The notes: a model not told the origin generated them from the letters alone. DNA of 64,000 bases from Deltaproteobacteria bacterium ADurb.Bin207 (GCA_002070115.1 MWCO01000010.1:62001-126000), one strand, 5' to 3'. Counted from the first letter of the stretch, positions 16,986-26,616 are shown. Numbers and translations are program-made.

Positions 16986-18314
16986 GTGACTCATTCTATT
17001 TCATCTTTTTGGCCGTTGCTCCTTGTGGTGCCTTTGAGCGGCTGTGGCGGTCGCACGTTGGAAGCGGAGTCCAACCCGGACGCCGGCGTTGCGGACAGCG
17101 CTACCCCAGGGAAAGGAGGTAGCGGCGGGGGCGCCAACGGGGGGAGCGGAGGTGCGGAGAACGTCGGGGGAAGCGGGGAAAGCGGGGGAAGCATCGCGGG
17201 CGGAACCGGGGGAGGCCCCGGCGGCTCCGGAGGCATCGAGGATGGCGGTCCGGCGGGTTCGGGTGGTTCAACCCCGGCGCCATGTACTCTATCCACCGGA
17301 GATCCTTCCTGCGATTCATGTATGGCGAAGGCATGCATGACCCAATGCTACGCGTGCCATGAAAGCACGGAATGCAAGGCTTTCGTGGCCTGCGCCTTGG
17401 ATTGCATGACAGGCGATGCCGCATGCATGAAGGCTTGCGTGGATGCTCATCCAGACGGTGTCAAAGACGGTTTGCCGTTGGTCGGTCCGGAAGGTTGCTT
17501 GCGGGAACAGTGTCTGAGCGCATGCGTGGTAGGTTCGCAAGCATGTGAATTATCTACTGGAAATCCAGATTGCGACACTTGTGTCGCGGGACATTGCATG
17601 TCGGAATGCACCACGTGCGCTGACAATCCATCTTGTGCATCGTTGGTGGAGTGCGTGCTGGCCTGCCCTGCGAATGATCAAACGTGTCTGCTGCAATGCG
17701 CGTCGAAACATCCCGGGGGGGTAACCATGGCGAACGCGCTGATGGGGCAAGGCGGATGTGTGCCCAAGCATTGCAGTGTGGAGTGTTTGAACGCGCCTTC
17801 CCAATGCGATCTGAGCTTGGGCAACCCCAGTTGCGATGCCTGCGTATCCTCTCATTGCCTTGCTTCCTGTCAGAGTTGCGCGGACAACCCATCCTGTGTG
17901 GCGTTGGTGGAATGCGTAAGCGCCTGTCCCCCGAACGATCAAAGCTGTCGGTCGTCGTGCGGCATGAAAAACCCTGGCGGCATTGGCGCGGCCACGGCGT
18001 TTGCTGGAGACAACGGCTGCGTTCCGCAGAAGTGTCCGGTCGAATGCGCCATGGGTTCGAACACCTGCGAGGTGCAGTCCGGCAATCCGGCTTGTGATGC
18101 TTGCATTCGCAGTGAGTGCGTGGGTTCCTGCGCATCGTGTTCGGAAAACCCGGACTGCCTGGCTCTCGTATCGTGTTATTTTTCCTGCCCTTCCGGCGAT
18201 CATCAATGCCAGATAGGATGTGCGACGAGCCATTCGGGCGGAGTCATGGCGGCCGGCGCATTGATTGGTCCCACGGGTTGTGTGAGCGCGGACTGTAGTT
18301 ATTGGTGTCCGTAA
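16986..18314 (+). CDS. lipoprotein with four tandem Cys-rich repeats
   Basis: A 442-aa protein. GTG 16986 is preceded by GGAGG about ten bases upstream. The lipobox is PLSGC, then a Gly/Ser-rich linker of about 70 residues. Four homologous repeats of roughly 85 residues follow, starting CTLSTGDPSCDSC, CELSTGNPDCDTC, CDLSLGNPSCDAC and CEVQSGNPACDAC. Each repeat has about 12 Cys and a Gly-rich end (HPGGV or similar). Even Cys numbers and the lipid anchor suggest a disulfide-bonded surface rod. Function unknown. Confidence 0.85.
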   Translation: MTHSISSFWPLLLVVPLSGCGGRTLEAESNPDAGVADSATPGKGGSGGGANGGSGGAENVGGSGESGGSIAGGTGGGPGGSGGIEDGGPAGSGGSTPAPCTLSTGDPSCDSCMAKACMTQCYACHESTECKAFVACALDCMTGDAACMKACVDAHPDGVKDGLPLVGPEGCLREQCLSACVVGSQACELSTGNPDCDTCVAGHCMSECTTCADNPSCASLVECVLACPANDQTCLLQCASKHPGGVTMANALMGQGGCVPKHCSVECLNAPSQCDLSLGNPSCDACVSSHCLASCQSCADNPSCVALVECVSACPPNDQSCRSSCGMKNPGGIGAATAFAGDNGCVPQKCPVECAMGSNTCEVQSGNPACDACIRSECVGSCASCSENPDCLALVSCYFSCPSGDHQCQIGCATSHSGGVMAAGALIGPTGCVSADCSYWCP

Positions 18315-18326
18315 CAGGAGCTTCGG

Positions 18327-19094
18327 TTACAGGCTGAAGCAGCCTTCCATCGGCCAACAAATCGGTTGTGAGTACGGCAAGCATCCCTCGCCGGCCGGGC
18401 ATGGTTTGTTGCAGGCCATGGTGGCCGGTCCCTGGTTGGGCTCCGCACCACAATACTCCTGCCAATCGTCCCAACGACCATCGTTGCTCGGTCCGCAATT
18501 GCCGCAATTGCTGCAATCACACCGTGCCACACAAGCGCCCAACACCATGCAATGCGCTTCCGGAACGCAATACCCGTCGGGACCGCAATCGATCGTGTCG
18601 CAGGGATCGGGATCGGTGACGCAGCTTTTGCCGTCGTGGCTGAAGCCTTTCGGACACGTGCAGGTGGCTTTGCCGGCGATCACCTCGCAGTTGCCGCATC
18701 GGCCGCATTGTACGCCCGTACACGATTCATCCTGAACACACGCGAGTCCTTCCGCGTGATACCCTTGGATACATTGACAAATCGGTGCTCCCGCTTCGTC
18801 CAGCCCACAGGATCCAAACCCGGAACACGTCACGGATTCACACGGATTTTGCGCGGGATCGCCCACGACATCGGAAGCGTTGGCATCGACGCCCCCCGTG
18901 CCTCCCGCGGCATTTCCGTCTGTCGTCGAGTCCACTGCCACGTCTGCCCCTGCCCCCGATGCCCCCTGGCCATCGATGGTGGCTTCTAGGCTCGAATCTG
19001 CCGACGCATCGGGCTGGCTGAATCCCACATCGTCGTAGTTCAGCAAGGTCGAGCAGCCGAGCAAACCGACTGCGCAAGGAAGGAGTATCCGCAT
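18327..19094 (-). CDS. EGF-like Cys-rich lipoprotein, 255 aa
   Basis: ATG 19094 starts a short signal peptide with lipobox GLLGC. An Asp/Ala/Gly-rich linker (about residues 25-80) leads to EGF-like modules: CESVTCSGFGSCGLDEAGAPIC, seen here only as spaced Cys, and CTGVQCGRCGNCEV. The C-terminal region carries CDCSNCGNCG and ends near PICWPMEGCFSL. It is convergent with the four-repeat lipoprotein gene, 12 bp apart. Probably a cell-surface protein; ligand unknown. Confidence 0.82.
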   Translation of the reverse strand: MRILLPCAVGLLGCSTLLNYDDVGFSQPDASADSSLEATIDGQGASGAGADVAVDSTTDGNAAGGTGGVDANASDVVGDPAQNPCESVTCSGFGSCGLDEAGAPICQCIQGYHAEGLACVQDESCTGVQCGRCGNCEVIAGKATCTCPKGFSHDGKSCVTDPDPCDTIDCGPDGYCVPEAHCMVLGACVARCDCSNCGNCGPSNDGRWDDWQEYCGAEPNQGPATMACNKPCPAGEGCLPYSQPICWPMEGCFSL

Positions 19095-19201
19095 ACTCTC
19101 ATTATCCACCGATACGCGGACAAGGCAATGACTGCAACTTCACGTTGGGCTGGCGCCTCATGGGCGACCGGCCGTTTGGGGCGCGGTGAAAAAGCGGTAG
19201 G

Positions 19202-20413
19202 TTACCTCGTTCTGCCATTGCTTGGATGCGGGTTTGGCAGCGAGGCGCAACATCGAAATCCGATACTATAATCCCAATGCTTGGGCCCATGGGCGACGGT
19301 GGTGTAGGCGCAGCCTTGTCCATTCACCGACGCATCGACATAAAACCCGCCTACAAATGTTCCTTTGGGGTCATCGATCCATTCGTGGAGATTGCCGACG
19401 AGATCGAAGACGCCTTGCGGCGTGCTGCATTCCGGGAACTGTCCGGTTCGGGATAGGGAGACGGGGAGTTGATTGAGGCATGCGTGTCCCATCTGCTTCC
19501 AGATCCACGGTGCTTTGGTGTCGAAGTATTCGATCAACGGATGCTGTTCTCGATGGTCATGGCAGGCGCCTTCGACGTGCTTGTCACCATACGGATAGAG
19601 ACGACGGTTTCGGCCACGGCATGCGGCGGTCCATTGTCCACGGGAGCAGAGTTGTTTTCCCGCGGCAACGCAAGCCCGTGCCGCCTGAAATCGGTCGATA
19701 TACGCTTGTGGGACGGCACCTGGAGCGCTCATGGCCCTGATGCGGCGTGAGCCCGGATTGAAATAGGGCGACCAGGGATATCGGCGGCCATCGCTGTTAT
19801 CCACCAGGAGATGGGCTTCCCAGCGATCGATGCAGCTTGTGGTTTGGCCGATCCTCGCCATTCCCGGTGGACAGCCATCGATACCGGGAGGTTCTTCCAA
19901 CCCAAGATTCGGCTGGGTGACTTCGTCGCCCATACAGGGTTCCACGGGCCCCTGAGGCACGCAAACGGGCTCCGTCATCCCGGAAGACACCCCTGGCATC
20001 ATCCGGCACGTCATAAAGTCCGCGCATCCGGTTGCTGGAAAGCGCAGCCAATCGCAACCGGTCAGGCACACACCGAAGGGTTGGTCTTGCGGGTGTTCGA
20101 CGCAAAGATCCGTCGCCGCGGGGCAGCTTTCGGTGCAAGGCAACAGGCAGAGGTCGTTTCCACTTGGGAAATGAGTCGAGGCGAGACCGAGCGGACAGCG
20201 CCCTGGGGAATCGTAAAATTTATTATATAATTCAATATGTTGCAAAGACGAGGCCGCCGTCACGGCCTCTTGCATTCGAGGCCATCGGGGTGAGGGTTCG
20301 GAAAGGTCGTCGAACGACGGCTCGGCGGAACAGCCGAAAAACACAAGAAAAGCCGCGAAAAATAAGCCGATCGACGTACCTGATCTCCAACCACCCATGG
20401 GGGTGCGGAGCAT
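19202..20413 (-). CDS. FGE-sulfatase-domain (SUMF1-like) lipoprotein
   Basis: A 403-aa lipoprotein; lipobox FFGC at about residue 28. A Cys-rich spacer follows (CLLPCTESC, CLTGCDW). The C-terminal 190 residues are a formylglycine-generating-enzyme-like fold: MARIGQTTSCIDRWEAH, then AARACVAAGKQLCSRGQW, YPYGD, FDLVGNLHEWIDD and IGFRCCA. Many myxobacterial members of this fold are not true sulfatase activators, so activity is not claimed. The frame is open to 20512, but ATG 20413 avoids overlap with the divergent RCC1 gene and places the signal peptide properly. Confidence 0.85.
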   Translation of the reverse strand: MLRTPMGGWRSGTSIGLFFAAFLVFFGCSAEPSFDDLSEPSPRWPRMQEAVTAASSLQHIELYNKFYDSPGRCPLGLASTHFPSGNDLCLLPCTESCPAATDLCVEHPQDQPFGVCLTGCDWLRFPATGCADFMTCRMMPGVSSGMTEPVCVPQGPVEPCMGDEVTQPNLGLEEPPGIDGCPPGMARIGQTTSCIDRWEAHLLVDNSDGRRYPWSPYFNPGSRRIRAMSAPGAVPQAYIDRFQAARACVAAGKQLCSRGQWTAACRGRNRRLYPYGDKHVEGACHDHREQHPLIEYFDTKAPWIWKQMGHACLNQLPVSLSRTGQFPECSTPQGVFDLVGNLHEWIDDPKGTFVGGFYVDASVNGQGCAYTTVAHGPKHWDYSIGFRCCASLPNPHPSNGRTR

Positions 20414-20501
20414 ACGCTCATCATGGTCATGCGGCCCACAATGCTGCGGTCGATCATGAAAAGGCATGTCGTGATGGCCGAGGGCACGGGGACACACTAT
20501 C

Positions 20502-22487
20502 ATGCCCTTCATGCAGCATCATTTCCGCTTTTTGATGTGTGTGTTTCCGATCGTGGTCCTTGGCGTATCTTGTCAATCGCAGATGGAAGCACCCGCGGAA
20601 GCTTTGGGTGTCGTTCAATCTGCCCTCGGTCCATGCACTACGGACGTTCAAGGGATTGGGGAACCGTTCATGGGGTGGGTAGCCCTCAAGACCGACGGCT
20701 CCGTATGGATGAACCGGCCGGGCGGTGGGAATGGAACGACGACCAAAGCGATGAAGGTGGAGGCGCTTGGCAATGATGTCAAAGCCATCGCGAACGTCGA
20801 TGGGGAGAGTCAAACCTATTGTGTGATCAGGAAGGACGATTCGCTTTGGTGTTGGGGGGCGAATTCGAACGGTCAGGTGGGAGATGGCTCAGGAGTTCCG
20901 GAGATTGCCGAGCCGGTGAAAATCAATATTCCTGGGGACAAGGTTGCGGAAGTGGGAACGGGCGGCTGGCATTCCTGCGCGCGAACGATTGCCGGACGCT
21001 TGTATTGCTGGGGACAAAACACGTACGGCCAGATGGGAGATGGGTTGGTCAACGGCGATGCCGATGCGTTGACTCCGCGGGAAGTCACGGCCCTGGGTGA
21101 TCAGGTAGCGCAGCTATCGGTTGGGTTCGAACACACCTGCACGTTGATGAAAAACGGCTCGGTGTATTGTTGGGGGCACAACGCGTACGGCGAGATTGGC
21201 GATGGCACATCGCAAGAAATCAAGCTCGAGGACGGGATCAAGCCGACGCCGGTGGCCGTAACCGCCTTAGGAACGGATGTGGCATACGTATCGGCCGGTG
21301 GTTTTTACACATGCATCATCAAGAAAAGCGACAAGAGCTTGTGGTGCTGGGGAGACAATACCGAGGGACACTTGAGCACGGGCGACACCGTCAACCGCGC
21401 GGTTCCCACGATTTCCGCGGGCGCGGGCCCCTGGCTTCATGTGGATACGGGCGTGGCGCACGGCTGTGGTGTAAAAACCAATGGTTCCGTTTGGTGTTGG
21501 GGAAGAGATCGGCACGGTCAATTGGGGACCACGCATCCGACCACGGAGATTTGTCCGGGCATCGGCCAGATGTGCGCGCATACGCCGCAAGCAGTGGAAG
21601 GTCTGTCGAGCGGAGCCAAGTGGGTTTCGGTCAAAGATCATGGCGCATGCGCGCTGCTTTCGAACGGTGATCTGAAGTGTTGGGGCGCGGGCAATTTCCT
21701 CGACGGGGGTGGGCCTTCGAATGTGCCAGTGCTCGTGGATTATTGTGATCTTTGCGAGGCCTCCTCGTGTTCGGGAGCCAAGCCGGTTTGCGGATGGTCC
21801 GGAACCTGCGAGACATGCAAGGAGGATATCCAATGCCCTGAGGCGACGCCTGCTTGTCTCGAGGACGGAACTTGCGCCCAATGCTCCTCTGGCAATTCGA
21901 CCGCTTGTCTCAATACGAATACGCCTCTTTGCGACCCAAGTACGAATGTCTGTGTCGGCTGTATCACCGATGATGATTGCTACGGGAGCAACAAGATCAT
22001 CTGTGATTCCGCTACCAAACAATGCCGGGAGTGCAATTCGGACGCGGACTGCCCATCATCGGCTCCCGCCTGTCAACCCAGCGGATTGTGTGGCGAGTGT
22101 TCGACGAGCAATCTCACGAAATGCGTCGCTCCTTTGTCGATATGCGAACCCACATCAGGAACGTGCGTCAACTGTGTCCAAGACACGGATTGCACGGAAG
22201 ACAACCCCTATTGCGACACGCAAGCCAATTATTGCCGTCAATGTTTGAAAGACGAGCATTGCCCGCGAGAACGCCCCTTTTGCGATCTGTCTGGGTACTA
22301 TTGCACGGGAGAGTCGAGTGGGGGTGATGGTGGCACTGAGGACGGCCCGGCAGCGGAACCGCAGGAAGGCCGTTATGGAGCCTGTGCGGGATGCGTCACG
22401 GCCGGCGCTCGCCAAGGCCCTTGGCCGTCGGGCCTCGTTCTCGCCGTCGTTGCGCTATGGATCCGCCGACGTCGCCCGCTTGTGTGA
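20502..22487 (+). CDS. RCC1-repeat surface protein with MYXO-CTERM-like tail
   Basis: A 661-aa protein. The N-terminal lipobox-like VLGVSC suggests export. Residues 50-400 hold RCC1-type repeats, each with an xxYCWGxNxxGQxGDG core (for example LYCWGQNTYGQMGDG, VYCWGHNAYGEIGDG, VWCWGRDRHGQLG), which should fold as a beta-propeller. About 180 residues of Cys-rich repeats follow (CxxCxxDxxCP pattern). The C-terminus is ACAGC, a hydrophobic helix, then RRRRPLV, like MYXO-CTERM sorting signals. It is convergent with the FG-GAP gene, stops 10 bp apart. Confidence 0.87.
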   Translation: MPFMQHHFRFLMCVFPIVVLGVSCQSQMEAPAEALGVVQSALGPCTTDVQGIGEPFMGWVALKTDGSVWMNRPGGGNGTTTKAMKVEALGNDVKAIANVDGESQTYCVIRKDDSLWCWGANSNGQVGDGSGVPEIAEPVKINIPGDKVAEVGTGGWHSCARTIAGRLYCWGQNTYGQMGDGLVNGDADALTPREVTALGDQVAQLSVGFEHTCTLMKNGSVYCWGHNAYGEIGDGTSQEIKLEDGIKPTPVAVTALGTDVAYVSAGGFYTCIIKKSDKSLWCWGDNTEGHLSTGDTVNRAVPTISAGAGPWLHVDTGVAHGCGVKTNGSVWCWGRDRHGQLGTTHPTTEICPGIGQMCAHTPQAVEGLSSGAKWVSVKDHGACALLSNGDLKCWGAGNFLDGGGPSNVPVLVDYCDLCEASSCSGAKPVCGWSGTCETCKEDIQCPEATPACLEDGTCAQCSSGNSTACLNTNTPLCDPSTNVCVGCITDDDCYGSNKIICDSATKQCRECNSDADCPSSAPACQPSGLCGECSTSNLTKCVAPLSICEPTSGTCVNCVQDTDCTEDNPYCDTQANYCRQCLKDEHCPRERPFCDLSGYYCTGESSGGDGGTEDGPAAEPQEGRYGACAGCVTAGARQGPWPSGLVLAVVALWIRRRRPLV

Positions 22488-22497
22488 GCGCTCGCCA

Positions 22498-24402
22498 TCA
22501 GCGGTTTCGCCTTCTCCATGCCCACGGCACAGCCATGAGCAGCCAAGCCAACGACGCTGCTGAGCGTTGATGGTTCCCCACCGTTCTGCATCCACAACCA
22601 TCGTCATCGTCCGAGGAGGCTGCAGAAGGTTTGGAACCCCCGCTACCGCCCGCGCCTCCGCCACCGCTTGCTCCCCCGTGCCCGTCGGATGGCTTACACG
22701 TTCCTGTTTGACAGGTGCCATCGTGACACGATTCATTGCAACACACCCCCTGAACGCAAAATCCACTCGCGCATTCGGCTTCGCTCGCGCAAGCGTCGCC
22801 ATTGGCCGCCAACGCGATGCAAGCGTTGGCTTCATCGCATCGATATCCATCGATGCATTCGGAAGCGGTGCCGCAAGAGTCGAGGCACGCCCCTTCTTTG
22901 CACACAAATCCCCCGTTGCACGCTGATTCTTTGCCTTCGCCGCACTGGCCCTGACCATCGCACATCCCTGCAAGGCGAACGATTCCAGGCCCCGTACAGG
23001 TCGAAGGCGCACACTCGATGGTGGTGGAGGCATAACCGCATACCCCATCTTTCGTCGAACCGAGGTGTTCCCGGCACGCGCGACAACTCGTCGTGGCCCC
23101 TCCTTCACAAGCAGATTCACAGCAAACACCATCGACACAATGGCCGCTCACACACGATGAGGCTTCCGTACAGGGGTCACCGTTTTCGTAAAGCAGACGA
23201 TACGAGTACGCCATACCCGCATCGGTGGCCGCGTGATCGTCACCGGGAGAACCGATGATGAGAGTCTTTCCATCGGTAGCGACAGCGGTAGCGAAGCCAT
23301 CTTCGGCGCCGGAGGCCGACCGCACGATCTTGTCACGGACGGTCCAGGTTCCAGCGATTTTCTGGAGTATGTAGGCAGCTCCCGCGGATGTGGCCACCTG
23401 GTCATCGCCAGGAGCGCCAACCACCGCGATATCCCCGAATATCGAAAGAGCATCACCGAATTTATTTCCAGCCTTCAAACCCGTGGGCATGATTTTGTCT
23501 TGGACGTCCCATGTCGAACCGTTTTTTCGGATCACGTACACTGCGCCCGCGTCCGATCCTGCTTCGTCATCGAACGGCGAACCGATCAAGATCGTATCGC
23601 CACTGACGGCGACTGCATTGCCAAAGCTGTCATAGGCTGCTGCCGCTGGAGCCGAGAGTTTGTGGGCGAGCGTCCACGCGCTACCCGTTCGCGCAAACAC
23701 ATACGCCGCGCCATCCAATGACTCCTTCACGGTCGCATCGGGGGCGCCAATCACCGCCACATCCGCATCGATCGCTACCCGCAATCCAAACCGTTCATCG
23801 GCTCCAGCCCCGTCATTCGCCTTCAATACAGCTTGCAGCTTCCAGGTTCCGCCCTCTTGTACGATGACATACGCCTCGCCTGCCCGGCTTCCCACCACGA
23901 CCGTGGACTCCGAGGCGGCCAGCGTGATACCAAAGCGCCCGTCGTCGACCTTTTGATCGGGAAGCAATTTTTGCACTTGTTTCCATGCACTTCCGTCGTG
24001 GCGGAAGATGTATACGGAACCGGATGCCCAGACCTCGCTCTCGTCATGATGGGCCCCCACCAGGATATCGCCTGCCGCAAGGGCCACCGAATTGCCAAAG
24101 CGATGATCGTAGGCGGGATCTGCTTGGGTTAGCTCGAGGGGTGCCCCCCACCCCGTCGTAGTCCTCGAGAATACATAGGCCGCGCCGCTTCTTTCCTTCT
24201 CGCCCTGGTGCCCCCACGCCCCCACGACCGCGGTATCTTGCTGCACCGCCACCGAATACCCAAACCAATCCTCCCCCCCCGCATCGCCAGGGGCCAAAGA
24301 GCCATCGTCGAGTGCGACGACTCCCGCAACGCTCAGAGGCGCGACGAGCAAGGCCGACGAAACCAGGGAGCTGAACAGACCAAACCGGAAACGAGAGTTC
24401 AT
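22498..24402 (-). CDS. FG-GAP beta-propeller protein with MYXO-CTERM tail
   Basis: A 634-aa exported protein. Signal peptide at residues 1-30. About seven FG-GAP repeats follow (FGYSVAVQQDTAVVGAW, FGNSVALAAGDILVGA, FGDALSIFGDIAVVGAP and so on), predicted to form an integrin-alpha-like propeller. Then Cys-rich modules (CVSGHCVDGVCCE, CASGFCVQGVCCN), a Gly/Ser linker, GCGC, a hydrophobic stretch and WRRRNR, the MYXO-CTERM layout. GAGG precedes ATG 24402; the frame is open to 24435. Confidence 0.88.
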   Translation of the reverse strand: MNSRFRFGLFSSLVSSALLVAPLSVAGVVALDDGSLAPGDAGGEDWFGYSVAVQQDTAVVGAWGHQGEKERSGAAYVFSRTTTGWGAPLELTQADPAYDHRFGNSVALAAGDILVGAHHDESEVWASGSVYIFRHDGSAWKQVQKLLPDQKVDDGRFGITLAASESTVVVGSRAGEAYVIVQEGGTWKLQAVLKANDGAGADERFGLRVAIDADVAVIGAPDATVKESLDGAAYVFARTGSAWTLAHKLSAPAAAAYDSFGNAVAVSGDTILIGSPFDDEAGSDAGAVYVIRKNGSTWDVQDKIMPTGLKAGNKFGDALSIFGDIAVVGAPGDDQVATSAGAAYILQKIAGTWTVRDKIVRSASGAEDGFATAVATDGKTLIIGSPGDDHAATDAGMAYSYRLLYENGDPCTEASSCVSGHCVDGVCCESACEGGATTSCRACREHLGSTKDGVCGYASTTIECAPSTCTGPGIVRLAGMCDGQGQCGEGKESACNGGFVCKEGACLDSCGTASECIDGYRCDEANACIALAANGDACASEAECASGFCVQGVCCNESCHDGTCQTGTCKPSDGHGGASGGGGAGGSGGSKPSAASSDDDDGCGCRTVGNHQRSAASLAWLLMAVPWAWRRRNR

Positions 24403-24623
24403 GCTTTCACCTCGAGATGGATGCACAGGGGGCAATCCTTCATTGTGCCGTGAACGCGGAGCAAAGGAAAGCGACGAGAGGCTAGCCGGGGCGCGCGGGG
24501 CAAACCGGTTTGGCCGGGGGGCGGAACCTTCAGGGCAAACTAATTATTATCAATAACTTCAATATGTTACTAGTGTACCAAGGAGGGTTCTGGAGGCTTG
24601 GTTTTTGGGGAACACGCAGATGC

Positions 24624-26090
24624 TTACGGCGCGGGCGGTTGGGTTGCCCCATTTTTGATCGTTTCGTCATAAATCCTGGCGCGTGGCACTCCCCGTGTCG
24701 TCAGGACGCGAGCCGAAGCGCTCACTTCATCAATCAGGGTTCGAAAGACGTCGATGGGCTGCGAGCCGACCAGTTTTCGCCCGTTGATAAAAAACGTGGG
24801 CGTACCGAGAGCGCCGAGTTGTTTTGCGAGCTGCATATCGGCGTCGATGGCGGCCTGATGACGATTGCCCGTCAAGGCGGAACGGACGGCTTGCGCATTG
24901 AGGCGTAGGGCTTGGGCCACTTGATCGATCGTGTCTTCTTGAATCGCAGCTTCGTGGAACAATGCGTCGTATGCTTTCCAGAAGCCTGCTTCTCCCTGCT
25001 GCGCCCGAGCTTCCAACGTGAGTTTAGCCGCGTCCATGGCTTGCGGATGAAAGGGAAGAGGGTTGTGTTTGAGGACCACGCGCAACTCATTTCCATAAAT
25101 ACGGCGGAGTTCTTCGATCGTGGTCGTGGACCGTTTGCAGAACGGGCATTGAAAATCCTGGAACATCACGATCGTGACGAGAGCATTCGGCGAGCCGAGT
25201 GTGGGGGAGCGTCCGATGGGCACGTGATACACCGTGGTATCTGGCGCGGCGACGGGTTTGGGTGCGGCCAGGGGATCGTCGCGTTTGGAAAAGTTGATGG
25301 CGACACGGCGTGTATGCAGTTCGCCGGGCGGGACATCGGCGAGCATGGCTTCGGCGGCGATACGCTCTTCGTCGATGACTTTGGTGAACGCCTCGACGGG
25401 TTGAGCGCCAGAGACGTAGATACCGTTCAGGTAGGAAGTGGGAGTGCCGTGAACGCCCACGGCTTGTGAGGTTTCGATATCCAAATCGACTTTTTGGGCG
25501 GGGTAGCCAGCGCGCACTTCGGCTTCCACGGCGCCGGGATTGACGCTACAAGTCGAAGCGGCGGCCCGGTATGTTTCTGGACCCAAGTTCTGTTGGTGGG
25601 CGAAAACTTCTGCCACGAAACAGAAAAACGCCTGGGAGCCACCGATTCTATGGATCGCCACGGAAGCTTCTGCCGCGGGCCTTGCCTCGTTGTGAAAATC
25701 CAATGGCAAGTGTTTCCACACCACGCGCAGGTCCCGCTCGCCGTAACGGTTCAGCAGCGTTTTCAAGGTGCTCATCACGCGCTGGGTAAACGGGCATTGC
25801 AAATCCCCAAATACCACCAACGTAACCAACGCGTCGGGCCGTCCGACATATGGATCCTCCTCGGACAATCGAAATACGGATTGGTCAGCAGCCACGAAGG
25901 GTTGCTCGGGCTGATCCAATGTCACGGACGCCACGGGTGCCACGAAATCCGAGCCGCTGGCGACCACTGTCGCGACCTGGGCTGGTTTTTCGGCTTCGGG
26001 CGTAAGGGGCGGGGGTAGCGCCGCGCAGGCACTCACCGCAAGCCCAAGGACCGCCAGAACACTTCGCCATCGCGAACTCGAATGATGCAT
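24624..26090 (-). CDS. tandem DsbA-like thioredoxin-fold lipoprotein
   Basis: A 488-aa lipoprotein (lipobox AVSAC) with two DsbA/DSBA-oxidoreductase modules. The first (about residues 75-245) has CPFT at 99-102, so the second redox Cys is lost. The second (about 285-465) has an intact CPFC at 315-318. Both keep the cis-Pro region (GVHGTPTSYLNG and GALGTPTFFING). It should act outside the inner membrane on protein disulfides, perhaps for the many Cys-rich surface proteins encoded nearby. Start ATG 26090; ATG 26108 is also possible. Confidence 0.88.
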   Translation of the reverse strand: MHHSSSRWRSVLAVLGLAVSACAALPPPLTPEAEKPAQVATVVASGSDFVAPVASVTLDQPEQPFVAADQSVFRLSEEDPYVGRPDALVTLVVFGDLQCPFTQRVMSTLKTLLNRYGERDLRVVWKHLPLDFHNEARPAAEASVAIHRIGGSQAFFCFVAEVFAHQQNLGPETYRAAASTCSVNPGAVEAEVRAGYPAQKVDLDIETSQAVGVHGTPTSYLNGIYVSGAQPVEAFTKVIDEERIAAEAMLADVPPGELHTRRVAINFSKRDDPLAAPKPVAAPDTTVYHVPIGRSPTLGSPNALVTIVMFQDFQCPFCKRSTTTIEELRRIYGNELRVVLKHNPLPFHPQAMDAAKLTLEARAQQGEAGFWKAYDALFHEAAIQEDTIDQVAQALRLNAQAVRSALTGNRHQAAIDADMQLAKQLGALGTPTFFINGRKLVGSQPIDVFRTLIDEVSASARVLTTRGVPRARIYDETIKNGATQPPAP

Positions 26091-26343
26091 GATTGCAGCA
26101 TATACCACCGAAAGACGAGATGGGTTAGACGCTAATTGAGGAAAGAAAGCCGAACGGATAGCCCGCTCCGGCGCCTATGCTGCCGTCTTTGAACCAGAGT
26201 CGATGAAAGGCGTGGCACGGGCGGTTCGACTCGAGCATTCGGCCCTGTTGGATCAGGAGCCCGGATACCGTCATCCGGGTGACTATGGGATTGTGGATAG
26301 ACAGGATGACAAATAACCATGTAGTGATTGCCTTGACAGATCT

Positions 26344-26372
26344 GTAAGGGCGAATTTGAAGCCCGCCCTTAC
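26344..26372. repeat. REP-like palindrome, copy 1
   Basis: GTAAGGGCGAATTTGAAGCC then CGCCCTTAC: arms GTAAGGGCG and CGCCCTTAC, with an AT-rich centre. Similar to copy 2 and to the type of palindrome usually mobilised by REP-associated transposases, one of which lies at about 36 kb. Confidence 0.65.
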
Positions 26373-26503
26373 ATGCGAATCTATGCCGCATGGGGCACCG
26401 ACGAATCCAGGATCCCTCTCCGCGCCTAGATCCGCGAAAATCCCGCTCAAGGGGCGTTGGGGAGCGAGAATCCGTCTGCGTTCCAGGAAACACCAGGTAC
26501 CGG

Positions 26504-26530
26504 AAGGGCGGGTTTGAAACCCGCCCCTAC
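26504..26530. repeat. REP-like palindrome, copy 2
   Basis: AAGGGCGGGTTT-GA-AACCCGCCCC followed by TAC. Arms of 9-10 bp. It shares the GGGCG...CGCCC core with copy 1. Confidence 0.65.
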
Positions 26531-26616
26531 GTGCGTAATTGGCGAGAGGTAGAAATCCCCCGGGAACAACGACGGAATGGCTCAGCGCGTCTGGACGTCC
26601 GGATTTCCGCTCCCTC

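Larger units (their letters stand above)
26091..26616. other. 526-bp intergenic region with two REP-like palindromes
   Basis: No gene recognised. It contains two related imperfect palindromes (listed separately), about 130 bp apart. A minus-strand frame (26125-26493) is open but lacks any known feature and crosses one palindrome. Confidence 0.55.
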
